In this document: positions 19,767-29,524 of the stretch, in pieces
How the letters are laid out: each line of letters starts with the position of its first letter
How positions within the stretch are numbered: the stretch's first letter is position 1
NCBI GenBank assembly: GCA_001599755.1
Contig: BCHX01000001.1
Coordinates: 6,076,001 to 6,140,000, forward strand
Source of the DNA: Gliomastix tumulicola
Taxonomy: Eukaryota > Ascomycota > Sordariomycetes > Hypocreales > Bionectriaceae
DNA: 64,000 nt
Reading direction: 5' to 3'
Position numbers and translations under genes: made by a program
Notes under the pieces: generated by a model
The model's database searches: none
Told to the model about the DNA's origin: nothing
The model's input: the letters and a program-made list of their open reading frames with translations, nothing else

Positions 19767-21481
19767 ACTGTGCTATTTCTGGCTTCGCGGCATTGTTTTC
19801 ATGGAGTTCGGTTGGAAAATGGGTGCATTTGGAGCAGGTCTTGTAGGACGCATCATGTCTCTTCGGGGGGTTAGTTACGATTTCCAAATAGAGTTGTTAC
19901 TGGCACTTTGTGCTGCTACCCGAATTCCTTACCCGACATCCAAAATCATGAGCCACACTGAAGGCACCTGGTGTTTCTTGGAAGTCTGCTGCTCTATTGC
20001 CTCTTAAGCTGGGACCAGCCCTCAATCCCTGCCCCATGCAAGATAATAACGACCAAGAATCACATGCCAATTTCACGACCGAGAAGAGATCCAGACTTTG
20101 TAGACATCACGAAGACCGAGCAAACAGAAGAAACTTCAAAGCCGAAATCCGATATCTCCCAGGCAAAGCAAACTCTTCCGTGCGGTCGATGGGGCTGGGC
20201 TGCGCCGGCGGACGCCGAGAATGGATAGCTTCGGCACCCGACCGCGCCTCGATCGATCCACCAAGAACGAGCTCGGTTTGCTGCATAAACCTGGACAGCC
20301 ATCATCAGTCGTCATGACTTTCGTTGGTAATCGTGATGCCGTCAACGTGGATGGAAATGTGGCCAACGTCCTTTCATGACTGAGAAGAGTAACTGCCATC
20401 CCGCGCGTGAAGCTGTTGTCATGAACTAGTAGGAGAGCTGCGTCCACGGCGTGGGGTGACGCGCGCCAAACGCGGTCATCGTGAGGACTTCGTGGAGGCA
20501 CTGCCCTGATAGAAAAAGCACCATCTGAGCAAACTGTGGCGGTGGCAATCACGCCATCACTCACGTGTGCCGTATACATCACTCACCAAGTCAGAGTTAA
20601 TCTAATAAAAAAACAAGAAAGGAAGGCTTCAAGACGCAGCCTCCCGCGCAAGGCAGAGCTAGTGACATATCGATACCTTGTCTCTCTGCAATTGGTTAGA
20701 GGTGACTGATGGTTACACTGAGCTAGCGCTGCGCTGTATGCAAGCTGTCGCCTTGCTCCGTGTAGGAAGGTCGTCGCGTGGGAGTGACGTCGAGCGTGGC
20801 GGACATCCTCATGGTGGTGAGCTTTGGGCGGATGGGTGAAGTCGTCGTAGCAGCTCTAGCCTTAGGAGTGCAATGAGAGAGAAACTCTTGGACAATATGG
20901 TATCCATTTAGATAGCGTCACTCTTTCTGTTCTACAACAAGGAAGGAACGAAGTAGATGTCGAGGAACCAGCTGAGTGAAGAATACGGCAAGTGCTGAGG
21001 TCGAAGCTGCCCCCATTCAGGTGGGGTTTTCGATTGGTCAATCCCGCGTCGCCTTCGCACTTTAGCTAAGAAATATTCATTAAAAGAGCATAATTATGCA
21101 TTTAAGCAGTTAGTATCGTACTACCGGTTTCTCTGAGAGCGCCATTCCGTGCATTAGTACAGTGGGGGATGCACGCACAGACAGCCTGGAAGCCGGCTAT
21201 CACAGACGCTTACCTTCGGAATCGAAGAATTCTGCGCCCTCTCGCCTTTCCCGGGCATCGAGCGCGTGCAGACGACGATCTTGGCCTCGGCCATGGCAGC
21301 TCGCTTATATATGGGCGGCTCCCGCCGCCCGCCTCGTGGCCGGGAGGTCATCGAATCTCCTGATCACAGCGAGCCTCTCGAAGCAAATAGCAGTTCTCCT
21401 CAACGGGCCTCCTTGCTCAAGTTCTCAACAACTTGAGCGTCGTGGGATAGAGCCTAGACAGAGACGAATCTCAACTTCGCA
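19767..21481. other. 1.7-kb intergenic between MAK16 and FAD monooxygenase
   Basis: No ORF has family features. A 148-codon minus-strand ORF (20136-20582) is Arg/Ser-rich and looks random. An AT-rich patch lies at about 21060-21125, and the last 100 bases form the probable leader of the monooxygenase. I see no repeat or RNA gene. Confidence 0.45.
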
Positions 21482-22894
21482 ATGACGACTCCTTCGACTT
21501 TCCGTGCTATCATCGTCGGTGGCGGGCCGGTCGGACTGACGGCTGCCCACAGCTTCTCGCGTGCTGGTATTGACTTTGTTGTTCTCGAGGCACGCGACAC
21601 TTGCACGCCTGACGCCGGATCTAGCCTCGTACTGAATCCGGGATCGCTGCGTATCTTCCACCAGCTTGGGCTCGAGGAACAGGCGAGAGCCGCCTCGGCC
21701 GAGACGCAGCGTAATCTCTGGGTCGACTACAACGGGAGGACATGTAAAGATGTCCGCCCTTTTAGTGCCCTCGATGTCAGGTAAGCTATCAATGGTGAGC
21801 TTACCGAAGAAAGATTTAGGTCTAACCAGGCATTGGATAGCATCGGGCAAAGACCCATGACTTTCCACCGCCAGGATGTCCTCCGCATCCTATACGACAA
21901 CCTCTCCGAAAAAGACAGGCAAAGAGTCCTCACCAGCAAAAAAGTCGTCGGCGTTCAGACACACGCCACCGGCGTGAGCGTAACCTGCGCAGACGGCACC
22001 TCCTACCACGGCTCCATCGTCATCGGCGCCGACGGCGTGCACAGCAAGACCCGCGGGTTCATGAGGAAACTCGCCCTCGCCGCGTCCCCGGCCACCACGG
22101 CCGTGAACCCGGAGAAGCCCTACACGGCGCACTTCAAGTGTATGTGGGGCACGGTCCCGATTCCCCGGAGCTTGAGCCCCGGCGACCACACCGACTGCCA
22201 CACGGACGACGGCGTGTCAGCCATGTTTCTCACCGGCCGGGATAAGGGCTGGTTCTTCATGTTCGGGCTGCTGGATGCACCGACCCAGGCACGCAAGGAC
22301 TACACGGATCAGGACATGGAAGACTTCGCCAAGAGACTGGCGGACCTGCACATCAGCCCGGACGTCCGGTTCGGAGAGGTCTGGGCATCGAAATACAGCG
22401 CCGGCATGTCGAATCTCGACGAAGGCGTGCTTGACCACTGGAGCTGGGAGAGAGTAGTGCTTATGGGCGACGCGGCGCACAAGGTGACCCCCAATGCCGG
22501 ATGGGGCCTCAACTCGGGCATCCAGGATGTCGCCGTCCTGGCCAACGGTCTGCAGCAGCTTCTTGGGAGCTTACCCGACGATATTCACGAGCCTACTATG
22601 GAACAGCTGGTAGGCGTTTTCCAGGATTATCAGCAGAAGCGCAGGGACAACATGCAAGAGGTCTTCAAGTTCTCGGCGGCACAGACCCGCCAGTCGGCAC
22701 GCGACAGGACATGGACGGGCTTCTTTCATCGAATTATCGAGGGAGTCACCCTCATGATACCTAAATTCGACTGGTTCATGCTCCGATTCAAGAGCGCCAA
22801 GCTGCTCAGCGCAGGATATGCACTGGATTTCATACACGGCAAGGAGCCATTTTCTGGCGTCGTTGCCTGGAAGCACCCGATTAGAAACGCATAG
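21482..22894 (+). CDS. FAD-dependent monooxygenase, aromatic hydroxylase / PaxM-MAK1 type
   Basis: Exons 21482-21780 and 21820-22894 encode 457 residues. The FAD-binding Rossmann motif is IVGGGPVGLTAAHSFSRAG, the DG motif is VIGADGVHSKTR, and the GD motif is MGDAAHKVTPNAGWGLNSGIQD, the three signatures of class A flavoprotein monooxygenases. The enzyme would hydroxylate or epoxidise a small molecule with NAD(P)H and oxygen; the substrate is unknown. The C-terminus has a hydrophobic stretch that may bind membrane. The intron is only 39 bp (GTAAGC...TTTAG), very short for this group, but alternatives break the frame. No biosynthetic cluster surrounds it. Confidence 0.88.
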
Positions 22895-23259
22895 AGACGA
22901 GGCAGTAAATGCCAGCGAACAATAGAGCAAACAAATCCGAAAAAGCTATATACAGACCCAACGACCACTGTACCCAACTCCATCGTTCTTGGGAACTGAC
23001 ACAGCCGGTCACATGCACCCAAGCGGGCCGCCTTGTGGTCAGCCTCAGAAGTGGCGCTTGCCAGCTCCGTCCTAGTCCGATATCCTGCATATCTCAATAT
23101 TTCAGCTTCGCTTTTCAATCAGCCGTCACATTTTCTTACCCATCCCATCGATTCTCAATCGTAACGCCTAGCTCTCGCCGCTCCCGTATCTAAAGCTTCC
23201 TAATATGAGAGTCACATCCGCGCCCGAGCGGAAATCGACACTCTTGCCCAGCGGGGAAG
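22895..23259. other. Intergenic, NLR 5' region
   Basis: This 365-bp spacer holds the monooxygenase 3' end and the NLR promoter. A pyrimidine-rich run lies at about 23095-23185 ahead of the ATG. No gene is seen. Confidence 0.45.
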
Positions 23260-26200
23260 ATGGCTAATTTCGGCCTGAAGAGGGCGGGAAGCAGTGGATT
23301 GACGCCAAATGAGCCGAAGCGCACCCAAGAGGACGTCGGCTTCACAGACACCGCCGATAGCCTGCAATACGAGGACTACACCGTCGGATGGATATGTGCC
23401 CTTCCATTGGAGCTCGCTGCAGCCGAAGCGATGCTCGATGAGGCTCACGAGCCACCGCAGAGCATCCCCCGGGACATCAACACGTACAAGTTCGGGAAGA
23501 TTGGTCCGCACAATGTCGTCCTTGCCTGCCTACCACTGGGCTCTTATGGAACCAACAGCGCAGCGATGGTGGCGGCGCACATGTCACGGTCTTTCCCGAC
23601 CATCACGACCCGTCTCATGGTTGGAGTCGGCGGAGGAGCTCCAGGCCAAGGCGTCGACGTCCGGCTGGGCGACGTTGTTGTTGGCAAACAGGTCATCCAG
23701 TATGACCTGGGAAAGGCTACGGCTGGCGGCCAGTTTGATCGGATTGGCGATCCCGTGAAGCCACCCCCAGCACTTTTGACAGCTGTGTCAAACCTGGCGT
23801 CGACGCACAGCATCATGCCCCTACGAATATCTACCTCGATAAGGGATATGCTCGCACGACGTCCCGATCTTTCCAAGTTCGGAAGGCCCAAGTCGCAAGA
23901 CGTGTTGTTCAACCACACATACGACCACCCTTCACGAGCAGATACATGCGATGCCTGCGATCCCAGCCAGCAGGTGCATCGGCAGCCGCGGCCAAGCGGC
24001 GACCCGGTCATTCATTACGGCAAAATTGCGTCGGGCAACAGAGTCATCAAGGACGGTGCGGAGAATCAGAGGCTTGCACGAGAGCTCAATGTATTGTGCT
24101 TCGAAATGGAGGCTGCAGGCCTCAACGATCACTTCCCGTGTCTTGTCATTCGCGGCATATGTGACTATGCCGACTCCCACAAGAACAAAGTCTGGCAGGA
24201 ATATGCTGCCTCGACCGCTGCGGCTTATGCAAAGGAAGTCTTGCTAGCTATACCCGCTGAGAGAAATGACAGGATCAAATGGCCTCCCCCTCCCCTCAGA
24301 GAGCCCGCCAACCCAGACAACGAAAAGTCTTTATTGCAAGCTCTGTTCTTTGCCGAAATCAGTTCACGACAAATTGGCATCAAGCCCGCTCTCTCCAAGA
24401 CTTGTGAGTGGTTCTTGGACGACGATGCATATCTCAACTGGCTCCGTCCAAGCAAGCTTCATGAGCATCATGGCTTCCTATGGATCAGTGGAAAGCCGGG
24501 AGCCGGCAAGTCAACCATAATGAAGTTTGTCTACGAGAGAACAGAGAAGAGAGCAAACGATTCGTCACAAACGACCGTCCTATCGTTCTTCTTCAACGCG
24601 CGGGGCGCTGCGCTTGAGAAGTCGACTGAGGGGATGTATCGATCCCTCCTACACCAATTCTTTAGGCTATTCCCCCACATTATGCGATCGCTCCAGGAGT
24701 CCAATTACTCGGCCTACGTGAGGGACGGGTCACGGAGCTGGAGTCTAGATGAGCTCGAGAGCCTACTCCAGGACGCCGTCAAGCGCCTTGGCCAGCAAAA
24801 GCTCATCTACTTCATTGACGCCCTTGACGAATGTGACGAGACTCTGGCGCGGGAAATGGTGGCTTTTTTCGAGAATCTCTGCGACGAGGCATATCAAAAC
24901 GGAACGCAGGTCTACGTCTGCTTCTCTAGCCGACATTTCCCAAACATATCTCTCAGGCAAGGCAGTCTGCGAGTTGTGCTAGAGAAAAAGGAAGGCCATG
25001 GACGAGACATCGACGAATACATCAAGAATCGGTTACGCGGTCCGACCAGCCAGACCGCTTTGCAGGAGCTAAGTGACACGATTCGCGACAAAGCATCCAG
25101 CGTATTTATGTGGGTTGTCCTTGTTGTCGATATTTTGAACAAAGAACTTCAGCATGGCGGCACAATAGCCACTGCCAAACGACGCCTGGAAAAGTTGCCC
25201 TCCAAGCTGGGTGATCTCTTCAAGGATATCCTTCTCCGAGACGGCACTGACAAGGATGACCTGCTTCTCTGTATCGGATGGATTCTCTACGCCAAGAGGC
25301 CTTTGAAATGTGCTGAGTTCTACTATGCATTGCAGGCGGGCCTCAATCCTGAAGACGAGGAGACTTTGGCCAAGCGTGACCCGAAGATCACGACGGACGA
25401 ATCTATGCGCCTCTTCATTCTGCACAAGTCCAAGGGCTTGGCAGGGATCACGGCAGTCTACACTGTCGAGTTCATCCACGAGTCAGTACGAGACTTTCTC
25501 ATCAAGGACAACGGCATCAAATGCCTTTGGCCAGCTGGCGCAGAGGACTTTGAATGTTCGAGTCACGACCGGCTAAAAGACTGTTGCCTGTTCTACCTCA
25601 AGGTCGATTTCCAGCCTCTATCTCCTTTAGACACGAAAGCGGGTAGGACACGTTCACTGCCTAGGGATCCAGACGCAAGAAGGAGGACGATCGACGAATT
25701 GAAGAGAGACGCACGCAAAAGCTTCCCTTTCCTAGAATCTGCAGCAAGGGTTCTCCTTCACCATGCCAACAGTGCGGGGCGCGCAAAATCCCAGACTGAC
25801 TTCCTAAAGTCGATGGACTTCAACAGATGGCTCATGATTGAGAATTTCTTCAATGGGCTGATTGATGAGGATCAGTCCGATTCACGCCACGGAGGAGCAA
25901 CGTTGGTTGATCTCATCTGCGAGCGCGGCCACACGGCGCTCCTTGACTGGTTTTTTGACAGTGATTTGACGATTGCGTTCCCACCAAGTCAACGATACCA
26001 GAGAAGACATCCTGTCCTCACTGCTATCAGAATGGATGATTTCGAGCTGGCCAAGAGACTGGCGACGAGATTTGACGTCAATGCTCAAGACGCAGTCGGA
26101 AGGACGCTCGTTTCCGTCGCTTCAGGAAATGGGCTTGAGGATCTGACGGTGTATTTGCTGAGGAATCTTCACGCCGATATCAATATACGGGACCATGCGG

Positions 26201-27615
26201 GATACACCGCGCTGTTTTACGCCAGCAGACGCCATTATAACATTGTGCGTCACATAGTCTCAACGGAAGGCTTCGATGCCCAGGCTATTTCTACCCCGGT
26301 GAAGCTGCCAGAAGACATAAGTAAGTGGAGTATTGGCTCCTTGGATAAATCATTGGCCTTGTCACCTCTCTGGGAGGCGATTCGAAATGGCCAGGATGCC
26401 ATCGCAAGGATCCTGCTTGACTTCCAAATAGTCGAAGCTGGACTGAATCTTGACCTTGCTGGCGCTTTGGTCCTCCTTGCTCTCGGCCTGAAGCACAACT
26501 TCATCCTCCAGATGCTATTTGATGTCTTGGGCTCCAGAACTACCGATGTTTTGGATGCGTACGGTCAAGAGATGCTAGCTGCCTCTGTCGCCTCAGGCAA
26601 CACCGAAGTGGTCGACCAGCTTCTGAGAATCAAGGGCTTAGATTGGAACCGTCATAATGGGCATGGCAATGCCCCTCTGACAGTCGCAGCTTGGCATGGC
26701 GATGACAATATGGTTCGAAAACTGCTAGCTATCGACAGCATCAATGTCAATGGTGCATTAACCAGCTCAAAGGGAGAAACACCGTTATTCGAAGCTGTAT
26801 TTCACCGCCACCGCTCCGTTACGAAGCAGCTTCTTCTTGCTCCGGGGATCGATGTCAACATGCCGAGTTCCGGAGGCCAAACACCGCTCCTTGCCGCCGT
26901 CCTCAAAGCCGACTCTTTTCTCGTCGAACAGCTACTAAATGTTCCCGGCATCGACGTTAACATTGCAGAGGACATGGGAGGAGAAACACCGCTGATGAAG
27001 GCCATTCATGGAGGCGACTATGCCCTCGTGGAGCGTCTGGTAGGCGCCAAAGGCATCGATCCCAACCGGCAGAACACCAACGGGGACACGGCACTCATCC
27101 TTGCTGTCAGGAGCGGCTCCTACGCCATCACCGGCGTCCTGCTCAGCGCCGAAGGCATCGACGCCAGCCTCCAGAACGGCCAGGGCATGAGTGCACTAGC
27201 TGAGGCAGTGTCGGCAAGCTACCACGTCATCGTCGAGCTGCTATTGCGCAGTGCGAAGAACATCGACGTCAACGTGGTGGACCGAGACGGACGCACGCCG
27301 CTCATACTCGCTGCTCTGCGGAGAGACCGGTGGGACTTGGAGGTCCTCCTGGCCGCGGAGGGGATTGATGTCAATGCGCAGGACAAGCGCGGCCGGACGG
27401 CGCTGTCCATCTGCACGCTGGGCGGGCATGTGCCTATGCTGGAGCTGCTCCTGGCTAGGGATGACGTTGACCTCGAGTTGGCGGATAAGTACGGCAATAC
27501 GCCGCTGTCGCTGGCTCTCATGGAAGAGCTTGAATACTCTGCGTATCTCCTGCGGAGGGCTCTAGACAAGAAGGCGAAGACACCGCGGTCCACGTCGGCC
27601 AAGAGAGGGAGATAG
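23260..27615 (+). CDS. NLR-type protein: nucleoside phosphorylase-like domain, NACHT, ankyrin repeats
   Basis: One exon of 1,451 residues. At about residues 40-335 is a PNP_UDP-type domain (YTVGWICALPLELAAAEAML, GVGGGAP, the LGDVVVG strand, CFEMEAAGL, VIRGICDYAD). NACHT follows with Walker A GKPGAGKST near residue 412 and Walker B LIYFIDALDECDE near 517. A helical region leads into about 14 ankyrin repeats from about 880 to 1440, the last eight regular with a LL-x-x-GID(V)N spacing of 33-36 residues. This is a standard fungal NLR plan; such proteins act in allorecognition, interaction with other organisms and cell death. The PNP-like domain is the presumed effector and could act on nucleosides. 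It is intronless and full length. Confidence 0.94.
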   Translation: MANFGLKRAGSSGLTPNEPKRTQEDVGFTDTADSLQYEDYTVGWICALPLELAAAEAMLDEAHEPPQSIPRDINTYKFGKIGPHNVVLACLPLGSYGTNSAAMVAAHMSRSFPTITTRLMVGVGGGAPGQGVDVRLGDVVVGKQVIQYDLGKATAGGQFDRIGDPVKPPPALLTAVSNLASTHSIMPLRISTSIRDMLARRPDLSKFGRPKSQDVLFNHTYDHPSRADTCDACDPSQQVHRQPRPSGDPVIHYGKIASGNRVIKDGAENQRLARELNVLCFEMEAAGLNDHFPCLVIRGICDYADSHKNKVWQEYAASTAAAYAKEVLLAIPAERNDRIKWPPPPLREPANPDNEKSLLQALFFAEISSRQIGIKPALSKTCEWFLDDDAYLNWLRPSKLHEHHGFLWISGKPGAGKSTIMKFVYERTEKRANDSSQTTVLSFFFNARGAALEKSTEGMYRSLLHQFFRLFPHIMRSLQESNYSAYVRDGSRSWSLDELESLLQDAVKRLGQQKLIYFIDALDECDETLAREMVAFFENLCDEAYQNGTQVYVCFSSRHFPNISLRQGSLRVVLEKKEGHGRDIDEYIKNRLRGPTSQTALQELSDTIRDKASSVFMWVVLVVDILNKELQHGGTIATAKRRLEKLPSKLGDLFKDILLRDGTDKDDLLLCIGWILYAKRPLKCAEFYYALQAGLNPEDEETLAKRDPKITTDESMRLFILHKSKGLAGITAVYTVEFIHESVRDFLIKDNGIKCLWPAGAEDFECSSHDRLKDCCLFYLKVDFQPLSPLDTKAGRTRSLPRDPDARRRTIDELKRDARKSFPFLESAARVLLHHANSAGRAKSQTDFLKSMDFNRWLMIENFFNGLIDEDQSDSRHGGATLVDLICERGHTALLDWFFDSDLTIAFPPSQRYQRRHPVLTAIRMDDFELAKRLATRFDVNAQDAVGRTLVSVASGNGLEDLTVYLLRNLHADINIRDHAGYTALFYASRRHYNIVRHIVSTEGFDAQAISTPVKLPEDISKWSIGSLDKSLALSPLWEAIRNGQDAIARILLDFQIVEAGLNLDLAGALVLLALGLKHNFILQMLFDVLGSRTTDVLDAYGQEMLAASVASGNTEVVDQLLRIKGLDWNRHNGHGNAPLTVAAWHGDDNMVRKLLAIDSINVNGALTSSKGETPLFEAVFHRHRSVTKQLLLAPGIDVNMPSSGGQTPLLAAVLKADSFLVEQLLNVPGIDVNIAEDMGGETPLMKAIHGGDYALVERLVGAKGIDPNRQNTNGDTALILAVRSGSYAITGVLLSAEGIDASLQNGQGMSALAEAVSASYHVIVELLLRSAKNIDVNVVDRDGRTPLILAALRRDRWDLEVLLAAEGIDVNAQDKRGRTALSICTLGGHVPMLELLLARDDVDLELADKYGNTPLSLALMEELEYSAYLLRRALDKKAKTPRSTSAKRGR

Positions 27616-28391
27616 AACGACGGACCCTTCTCGTGATGTACATTCATATCGAGGATGAGCTCATGGCACAAATCTCTTCTTCTGGATACATACCAAATCA
27701 TGTGTTGATAGATGTGGAATCAAATCTTGTCATGGGGTTATTGGGTGAATCTCTGGGATTGAACTTGTTGCGATTGTGTGGGCTTACCCGGGAGCTAAGC
27801 ATGGGAACATGAGGCGAGACGCGTTAGCAAGCGGTTCAAGAGATGGGGGAAAGTTCGGTGATGTTATGGGAAGAACACGACCTGGGGCATACCATATTGT
27901 GTATGTATAAAGCATATCTCTCCTGATAGAGGATACCTGAGCGCGCTTGCAGGATTCACCCTTAAAGCAGTGGGATAGACAGCATCACAACTCACTGCAA
28001 CAGCCTCTAGGAACACAGCATCGCAAGCAATGTCCAACAACAGAGAAGTACCTTGAATCAATAGCGAATTCTGTAGTGTCAAGAACACAACAGAGATATT
28101 TGTTCTAAATATCACACTCACCTTTGCCGATGTTAAGCATAAAGACCCGGCAGATGTCCGTCCTTGTGGAGAACGAAACACCGACAGTTTGAAGTCCGTC
28201 ACCGAAAACCTACCAGCATAAACGGCAAAACGCACGTGCCAACAAAACCCCACGTCACCACCTCATCCTTCTTTACCTCTGCGCTTCCAACTTCCTCCTC
28301 CTTTCCAAACCTCCAACACCACAACCACAAGCCCAATCCTTTCCCCAGCGACTGCCCGAAAGCGAAACAACAACGACAACAACCACCGACC
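27616..28391. other. Intergenic, NLR 3' end and MSO1-like promoter
   Basis: This is a 776-bp region. The last 130 bases are C/T/A-rich (CCTCC, CACCACAACC), typical of a fungal 5' leader. A minus-strand ORF at 27864-28253 has no family features and is discounted. Confidence 0.45.
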
Positions 28392-29156
28392 ATGGCCTCC
28401 TGGTACTCCAACCTCCTCACCAAGACCTCGTCCCAGATCTCCAACCTCCAATCCCGCCTCCTCTCCTCCGAGGCCGACGGCGACACGGAAGACGACACGC
28501 ACGTGTGCCGCGTGCTGCGCCACCACTACACGGAAGCCGGACGGCCGTTCCCACCGTGGCTTCCCGCCGATCCGAGGGCGCCCGCGGCGCAGGCACCCGT
28601 GCAGCCGCTGTATGCGCAGTCGCAGAGTCAGATGGGCGGTCGGATGCCGCCGGGGGGACAGCAGCAGCAGCAGCAGCAGCAGCAAATGGGCGGTGGGGGG
28701 TTGAGCAGTCTCTGGGGGGATAATAACAGTGGCAATGCCATCCCCGCGGGGACACCGCAGAGTCTGAGGGCGGGGAGGGGAGCGAGGGGGTCGAGTGCTA
28801 GTCCGGCGAATCTGGCGCCCGAGGATATACAGGCTCGCCCCCTGCCGAGTCAGCGCGCGGGGAGCTACCAGAGTGTTGGCGGTGGTGGTGGTGTTGGAGG
28901 CGGGCCAGCGTCGACGGCGCAGGATCGGCTGAAGCAGAGACTCTGGGGCAGCGGGTCACGCGGTGCGAGTCCGACACAGGGCGCGCCGTTTCAGGCGCCG
29001 CCTCAGCAGCAGCAGCAGCAGCAGATGCAGCCACAGCAGAGTACGGGGAACTACGAGGATCGATTTGCGCCCGGGGGAGGGTACGGCCCGCCTATGGGCG
29101 GTGGTGGTGGGCAGAGGCGGCCGGGGCTGCCGAATGGGCCGAGGGGGTATAGGTGA
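28392..29156 (+). CDS. Mso1-like Sec1-binding exocytosis protein
   Basis: Single exon, 254 residues from the ATG at 28392. The N-terminus MASWYSNLLTKTSSQISNLQ ... EADGDTEDDTHVCRVLRHHYTE ... PWLPADP matches the Mso1 Sec1-binding domain. In yeast, Mso1 binds Sec1 and membrane at sites of SNARE-mediated exocytosis. The remaining 200 residues are low complexity: Gln runs encoded by CAG repeats (28659-28685 and near 29005), Gly runs and Arg at the end. The frame is open upstream to 28164, but that part is Asn/Pro/Lys-rich leader, so the conserved ATG is chosen. It is convergent with the GYP7-like gene. Confidence 0.87.
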   Translation: MASWYSNLLTKTSSQISNLQSRLLSSEADGDTEDDTHVCRVLRHHYTEAGRPFPPWLPADPRAPAAQAPVQPLYAQSQSQMGGRMPPGGQQQQQQQQQMGGGGLSSLWGDNNSGNAIPAGTPQSLRAGRGARGSSASPANLAPEDIQARPLPSQRAGSYQSVGGGGGVGGGPASTAQDRLKQRLWGSGSRGASPTQGAPFQAPPQQQQQQQMQPQQSTGNYEDRFAPGGGYGPPMGGGGGQRRPGLPNGPRGYR

Positions 29157-29524
29157 TGGTGGCCAGGAGAAAGCAGAGCGTGTTGCGGTTTTGTTTGGTA
29201 GCTTTTGGAGCATGGCGTTTGTAAGGGAGTTGCGCGGGCAGCCTGATTTGCAGGGCTGTTACTATATCATACCATGGTCTTTTAATAATTCAAGTTTGAT
29301 CAATACGATACGTGTGAAGTGATATAAATGCAGGTCAAGTTTACATTCAAGTCATAATGTCCCTAACTCCAGCCGCGTGATGAAACCCAAAATCCCGATA
29401 TCCTATTCCATCCCATCCATCCCATACCCGAAACGAACCAAAACCCAATAATTACTCGAGTGTGAAGCACAATCTTCTCTGTGTCGGTCTGTCTGTGTTC
29501 TCTTGATATTCTGTTGTGTCTCTC
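29157..29524. other. Convergent 3' region, MSO1-like / TBC gene
   Basis: This 368-bp region contains AT-rich 3' UTR-like sequence (TTTAATAATTC near 29280). No gene is seen. Confidence 0.45.

Noticed and set aside
20136..20582. 148-codon minus-strand ORF in the MAK16-monooxygenase gap
   Set aside because: Random-looking composition, no motif, no splice partner.
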